Assembly: GCA_016869175.1 (NCBI GenBank)
Contig: VGEV01000019.1
Span: 1-36,891 of the forward strand
DNA length: 36,891 nucleotides
Reading direction: 5' to 3'
Source: Alphaproteobacteria bacterium
GTDB taxonomy: Bacteria; Pseudomonadota; Alphaproteobacteria; GCA-2731375
The translations under genes and the position numbers were made by a program. Of this stretch, positions 30,385 to 36,891 are shown piece after piece. Under the pieces are notes generated by a model that was not told the DNA's origin, did not search any database, and was given only the letters and a program-made list of their open reading frames with translations. Numbering within the stretch: position 1 is the first letter of the stretch; each line of letters starts with the position of its first letter.

Positions 30385-31740
30385 TTAGAAGGAGATCGAC
30401 GTGCCGAAGTAGAAGATCGTCGCGTCGTTCTCGGCCACGAGTGCGTCGGTCGCGGTATTCGCAACGCGGTTCACGTTGCCATTACTGGCGTCCAAACTCC
30501 AGAACTGAATGCCGGTCGCCAGAAGGATGCCCGGCCCGAGCTGGTAGGTGAGGCCCACTTCGAACGCGTCCAACTCGTCCTCGCCGCCAACGTTGGTGTA
30601 GGCGACAGCGCCGGCGTTGTTTAGGATATTGCCGGAGCGGAAGCTGGTCTCGGCGTGGGTGTACTGCACGCCAATACCCCACGGGCCCCAAACATAGCGG
30701 CCCGCGACCGACCACACCTTGTGATCGTCGAGCGGATGGCCGCTGTCAGTGCCCAGGTTGTCGTAGCGATAGGCGCCGCCGATCGTGAAGCCCATGTACG
30801 ACAGGTTCAGGCCGATGCCGTACTCCTCGCGGTCGTCCAGCGAGTCGGCCGCCAGGGTTGCGCCGGTCGGGTTGAACGACTGCCCGCCGGCGGCAAGCGC
30901 GCCCGCGGCGATCACCGTCCCGCCTCCCGCCGTAAAAGCGGCCGCTCTGATGTTGTTCTCCAGGTTGCCTTTGCCGTAGCCGAGCGACGCTGCCACATCG
31001 ACGGCCATGATCTTTCCGACGTAATTAACGCCGATTTCGAAGACCTCAGTCTGCTGGCCGATTTCCTCGTCGCCCTGGAAACCCGAGTACGAGCCGCCGC
31101 AGTTGTTGCCGGTGGACGAGCCGACCGCGCCTTCTTCGCAGTTATCGGGCGTGTAGCTGATGCCCAGCTGGAAGCCAGCGAGGCGCGGCGTGTAGTAGCT
31201 GATCTTTTCCGCGTCGGAGGTGAGGTTCTGGTAGGTGGAGGGCAAGCCCACCGCCAGCGTCTGGTTGGTGCCGGGCTGCAGCACGCGGATGTTCGGCGAG
31301 TTCAAGCCAAAGGCGGAACTGCCCGACGGGTTCGGCGGCGCGTAGTGCATGCGGTAGGGCGCGGAGTTGATCGCGCCGGCCTCGATCCGGCCGAAGCTGC
31401 CTTCGACGAAGATATAGCTTTCGTCGATTATGTCGGCGCAGGACTCGGCCTCGAGCTGGATGTTCACGCCGACGTCGATGCCGTTGTCCAGCGTCGTCTT
31501 GCCGCTGAAGATGACTTCCGCCTCGCGCTTGATACCGTGGCTGCGCCGCGCGTAGCCCGGCTGGGCCGGGATGACCCCTGACGGCGCGGCGTCATCCTCG
31601 TCACCGGCGACGAAATAGGCCTGGAAGTAGCCGCCCACGCCGAGCTTGATCTTCTCGGCCGGCTTGGCCTGCGCATTGGCGCCGCCCGCCACGATGCTCG
31701 CGGCGACCAACGCGGTCGTGCCAAACAGTAAATGCTTCAT
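30385..31740 (-). CDS. Outer-membrane porin
   Basis: This 451-aa protein has a signal peptide ([20 protein letters not shown], cleavage before QAKPAEKI). A 16-strand-type barrel pattern of alternating Gly/aromatic segments follows, including [13 protein letters not shown] at the start and [10 protein letters not shown] at the end with a C-terminal Phe, the BAM recognition signal. It resembles porins of Rhodospirillales. The ATG at 31740 follows AAGGGG by seven bases. Promoter and terminator are recognised, so it is a single-gene unit, expected to be highly expressed. GC is lower than in the neighbours. Acidic loops suggest cation preference. Confidence 0.92.
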   Translation of the reverse strand: MKHLLFGTTALVAASIVAGGANAQAKPAEKIKLGVGGYFQAYFVAGDEDDAAPSGVIPAQPGYARRSHGIKREAEVIFSGKTTLDNGIDVGVNIQLEAESCADIIDESYIFVEGSFGRIEAGAINSAPYRMHYAPPNPSGSSAFGLNSPNIRVLQPGTNQTLAVGLPSTYQNLTSDAEKISYYTPRLAGFQLGISYTPDNCEEGAVGSSTGNNCGGSYSGFQGDEEIGQQTEVFEIGVNYVGKIMAVDVAASLGYGKGNLENNIRAAAFTAGGGTVIAAGALAAGGQSFNPTGATLAADSLDDREEYGIGLNLSYMGFTIGGAYRYDNLGTDSGHPLDDHKVWSVAGRYVWGPWGIGVQYTHAETSFRSGNILNNAGAVAYTNVGGEDELDAFEVGLTYQLGPGILLATGIQFWSLDASNGNVNRVANTATDALVAENDATIFYFGTSISF

Positions 31741-31770
31741 GAGTAACCCCTTAGATGTGTGGCCTGACAG

Positions 31771-31798
31771 AGGCATGCGAACACCCCAGGGCATGCCT
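31771..31798. promoter_or_regulatory. Perfect 8-bp inverted repeat in the porin 5' leader
   Basis: AGGCATGC (31771-31778) and GCATGCCT (31791-31798) are spaced by 12 bp. It lies in the predicted untranslated leader, as an RNA hairpin or a protein-binding site for porin regulation. Confidence 0.45.
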
Positions 31799-31809
31799 AA
31801 CCCCGCGTC

Positions 31810-31838
31810 ATTAAGAGAGAGCAACGGCAACCGGTCAA
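31810..31838 (-). promoter_or_regulatory. Porin promoter
   Basis: On the minus strand TTGACC (31838-31833) and CTTAAT (31815-31810) are 17 bp apart, five and four matches to the sigma-70 consensus. Transcription would start near 31803, giving a leader of about 62 nt. Confidence 0.65.
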
Positions 31839-31982
31839 GCAACGCCATCCCGCCGCCACAGGGAAAGCCGGTTACTGTTGCACGGCTGCAACGTCCCGTT
31901 GGCGACTCCGGCGCATTGCCCATCGGCTTGGCAAGCGCTATGAAGGTCATGCGTCGGCGGACGCGACTGGATGGGCGGGACC

Positions 31983-32528
31983 ATGCGCGCGGGACGGACA
32001 GCGGTTGCAAGCATGCTGGCGCTAGCGGCCTTGTGGCTGGCCGGCTGCCAGGACGTCAAGACCGAGTATGCCTATCCCGATCACCGCTATGGCCGACGCG
32101 ATCCGACGGGCAGCAACAAGCCCGTCGATTCCGTGTTCGGCCCCGGCGGCGGCCTGTCCATCCTGGGCGGCAACCGGGCGCCGGCCGAAAGCGGCGGCGC
32201 CGGCCTTGGCGTCAACAGCTTCCTCTGGCGGGCCAGCCTGGACACCATCGCCTTCATGCCGCTGGCTTCGGCCGACCCGTTCGGTGGAGTGATCATCACC
32301 GACTGGTTCAGCCCGTCGGAAACGCCGAACGAGCGCTTCAAGATGACGGTCTATATCCTCGCCCGCCAGCTTCGCTCGGACGGCCTGAAGGTGGCGGTGT
32401 TCCGCCAGGTGCGCGGGCCCGGCAGCGACTGGCAGGACGCCGCGGTGGCGACGCAGACCGCGACCGATCTGGAGAACGCCATCCTGACGCGCGCCCGGCA
32501 GCTTCGCCTGGAAACCGTGCAGGGCTGA
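31983..32528 (+). CDS. DUF3576-domain lipoprotein
   Basis: This 181-aa protein has a lipoprotein signal with lipobox LAGC (Cys22) and a DUF3576 body: [38 protein letters not shown] and [19 protein letters not shown]. The family lies upstream of leuS in many alphaproteobacteria, as here. It is probably anchored in the outer membrane and its role is unknown. An ATG at 31971 would add four residues; the lipobox is the same either way. 63 bp separate it from leuS. Confidence 0.85.
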   Translation: MRAGRTAVASMLALAALWLAGCQDVKTEYAYPDHRYGRRDPTGSNKPVDSVFGPGGGLSILGGNRAPAESGGAGLGVNSFLWRASLDTIAFMPLASADPFGGVIITDWFSPSETPNERFKMTVYILARQLRSDGLKVAVFRQVRGPGSDWQDAAVATQTATDLENAILTRARQLRLETVQG

Positions 32529-32590
32529 GCGCCCCGGCGCCAGCCTCGCGGGGGCCACGGCCCCGGCGCAAGCCAGCAAAGACGGATCCC

Positions 32591-35138
<2,548 letters not shown>

Positions 35139-35149
<11 letters not shown>

Positions 35150-35648
35150 GCGGGCCGCGCTGCTGCTGGGCGCTCTGCTGCTGCTGGGCGCCTGCGAGCT
35201 GCGCCCGCTCTATGCGACGCGCGCCGGCGCGGTGCCGGCGGCCTTGTCCGAGGTGCTGGTCGCGGCGATCCCGGAGCGGACTGGACAGCTCTTGCGCAAC
35301 CGACTGGTCGAGCAGGTCAACCCCTACGGCCAGCCCGAACGGCCGCGATACCGGCTCGAAGTCGGCCTCAACGAGCGGAAGGAAGGCCTGGCCATCCGCC
35401 AGGACGACAGCGCCACCCGCATCAGCCTGATCCTGGTGGCGGATTTCCGCTTGATCGAGCTCGCCCAGGGGCGGCTGGCGATGGTCGGCTCCGCCCGCAC
35501 CGTGGTTGGCTACAACATCATCCGCTCCGACTATTCCAGCATCGTCTCGGAGCGGGATGCGCAGCGCCGGGCGGCGCACGAGCTGGCGGACGAAATCAAG
35601 GCCCGGCTTTCCTTGTTCCTGGCCCGACGGCCGGAGCAGACCGGCTGA
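35139..35648 (+). CDS. lptE: LPS-assembly lipoprotein LptE
   Basis: This 169-aa lipoprotein has a signal with lipobox LGAC (Cys19) followed by ELRPLY, the typical LptE opening. The family's pattern continues with [25 protein letters not shown] and [12 protein letters not shown]. It plugs the LptD barrel and aids LPS insertion in the outer membrane. I took the TTG at 35139 as start; no ATG or GTG in this frame gives the signal peptide. The position between leuS and holA is conserved in alphaproteobacteria. Confidence 0.87.
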
Positions 35649-35659
35649 GCGCCCGCGCC

Positions 35660-36772
35660 ATGCAACTGAAGCCGCGCGAGGCGGAGGCGTTCCTGGCAAG
35701 CCCGGATCCGGCGATCCGGGCGGTTCTGCTGTTCGGTCCCGACGCCGGCCAGGCGCGCGAGCGGGCCGACCACCTCACCCGGCTGGTCGCCGGCGGCCTG
35801 GACGACCCGTTCCGCGTCGCGCCGCTGCGCCGCGAGGCGCTGCTCGAATCGCCCGCGCGCCTGCATGACGAGGCCGCGGCGCTGTCGCTGATCGGCGGCC
35901 GGCGGGTGCTGCGCCTGGCCTTGACGGATGTCGGCAAGGCTTTGGCAACCTTGCTCGCGGATTACGTGGCGGCGCCGGCGCCGGGGGACAGCTTGGTGCT
36001 GGTCGAGGCGGGCGACCTGGCGCGCGAGGACGCGCTGCGACAGGCCTTCGAGGCGGCGGCGAACGCGGTCGCCCTACCCTGCTATGCCGATGAGGGCGAG
36101 GCGCTGGCGCGCTTCGCGCGGCGCACTCTGGGCGAGCAGCGCGTGGCCGCCGAGGACGCGGCGATCGACTACCTCTTGCAGCATGTCGGCGGCGATCGCG
36201 CGCTGGTGCGCGCCGAGCTCGACAAGCTCGCGCTCTATGCGGGGCGCGACGGCCGGCTGGCCTTGGCGGATGTCGAGGCCCTGATCAGCGACGCGCTGGA
36301 ACAGGATCTGCAAGCCCTGGCCTTCGCGGTGGCCGATGGCGCGCTGGCGGCGGTCGACCGGGACTATCAGCGCTGCCTCAGGTCGGGGACCAGCCCGGTC
36401 GGGGTGGCGCGCGCCGTTTTGCGGCATTTCCAGCGCCTGCACGGCTACGCGGTCCAGCTGGAACCGGGCGGCGACCCGCAGCGGCTGTTCGAACGCCTGC
36501 GCCCCAAACCGTTCTGGAAACAATTGCCGGCGCTGCGCCGGCAATTGCAGGCGTGGTCCGCCGGTCGGCTGGCGGAAGCCATGCGCCGGCTGGACGAGGC
36601 CGAGGCCGGCTGCAAGCAGACCGACATGCCGGCGGCAGCGCTGGTCGGCCAGACCTTGCTGACCGTGGCGCTGGCCGGCCGCGGCCGGCCGGGCCGTTGG
36701 GCGCAGCCGCCGCCGATGCCCGCCCAAAGCCGCCGTAAATCCAGCGGACACCTCGAAGAACCCCATCATTGA
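35660..36772 (+). CDS. holA: DNA polymerase III delta subunit, C-terminus altered by IS insertion
   Basis: The clamp-loader delta subunit opens the beta clamp. The 370-aa protein shows KPREAEAFLA, VLLFGPDAGQARERAD, DDPFRVAPL, HVGGDRALVRAELDKLALY and the C-terminal collar helices with LRRQLQAW. The usual length is ~340. The last eight residues (GHLEEPHH) and the stop come from the IS-end sequence at 36752-36770, so the native stop was replaced. The core domains are complete, so function is probably kept. No gene was found downstream. Confidence 0.88.
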   Translation: MQLKPREAEAFLASPDPAIRAVLLFGPDAGQARERADHLTRLVAGGLDDPFRVAPLRREALLESPARLHDEAAALSLIGGRRVLRLALTDVGKALATLLADYVAAPAPGDSLVLVEAGDLAREDALRQAFEAAANAVALPCYADEGEALARFARRTLGEQRVAAEDAAIDYLLQHVGGDRALVRAELDKLALYAGRDGRLALADVEALISDALEQDLQALAFAVADGALAAVDRDYQRCLRSGTSPVGVARAVLRHFQRLHGYAVQLEPGGDPQRLFERLRPKPFWKQLPALRRQLQAWSAGRLAEAMRRLDEAEAGCKQTDMPAAALVGQTLLTVALAGRGRPGRWAQPPPMPAQSRRKSSGHLEEPHH

Positions 36773-36891
36773 CGACGAAGCATCGCCGATGAGGGCATGG
36801 CCTGCGGCCCAGCCTGCGGATTGGGTGCTGTGGCGGGGTCTATTTGGTCTGCGGTGGCGTGTCGATGCAGTGAGCGGCGCAGTGAGCCCAT
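36752..36891. mobile_element. Right-hand IS5-type end, cut by window edge
   Basis: The first 12 bases, GGACACCTCGAA, are the reverse complement of the IS tip at 151-162. The element then runs off the window. No transposase start is seen in the ~140 bp available, so this is probably the transposase 3' end, placing this IS in the same orientation as the left copy. Open frames cross the segment but none is recognisable as the transposase. Confidence 0.5.

Overview
The window is a high-GC stretch of alphaproteobacterial chromosome, most like Rhodospirillales and relatives. The grounds are the block DUF3576 lipoprotein-leuS-lptE-holA, a RibA with a degenerate N-terminal RibB-like half, a Gram-negative porin, and dense operons with overlapping start and stop codons. 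No tRNA, rRNA, CRISPR array or phage gene was seen. Both edges end inside what look like copies of one IS5-type insertion sequence, so the window is probably a contig broken at IS repeats.

Layout. (1) 1-162: end of an IS with the transposase start. (2) 357-5381, minus strand: an operon of a very unusual 884-residue ABC exporter-like protein, a cyclic-nucleotide-binding-fold protein, a small methyltransferase, a PaaI-like thioesterase and a proline iminopeptidase. (3) 5682-18584, plus strand: a glycan locus. Two coupled glycosyltransferases (5682-8199) are bracketed by two copies of a ~116-bp hairpin repeat. A nine-gene chain follows (8481-18584): glycosyltransferase, histidine phosphatase, a second COG4671-type glycosyltransferase, a polysaccharide-deacetylase-like protein, a small membrane protein, and a complete peptide/oligosaccharide-type ABC importer. 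Nearly all joints overlap, implying one transcript. (4) 18618-20132: an arsenic cassette arsR-arsI-aqpS with a promoter/operator that suggests a leaderless mRNA. (5) 20116-24297, minus strand: OmpR-type response regulator, metallo-beta-lactamase-fold hydrolase, methyltransferase and a secreted caspase-like/formylglycine-enzyme-like protein interrupted by two in-frame amber codons. (6) 24537-28318: ribA, a conserved hypothetical gene with an apparent frameshift, an L,D-transpeptidase-like gene, PLP-homeostasis protein YggS (minus) and a ThiE/TenI-like protein. (7) 28445-30260: a methyltransferase plus family-9-like glycosyltransferase pair. (8) 30341-31838: porin with a recognisable promoter and terminator. 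(9) 31983-36772: DUF3576 lipoprotein, leuS, lptE, holA; holA runs into the right-hand IS end.

The best candidate for an undescribed system is regions 2 and 3 together: a divergent non-canonical ABC protein with a nucleotide-sensor partner beside a translationally coupled set of glycosyltransferases, a phosphatase, a deacetylase and an importer. It could make, modify or recycle a surface or intracellular glycan, but the product cannot be read from the sequence. The second candidate is the caspase-like gene with two amber codons in an otherwise intact frame.

All calls come from reading the sequence and from general knowledge of protein families. No database search was run.
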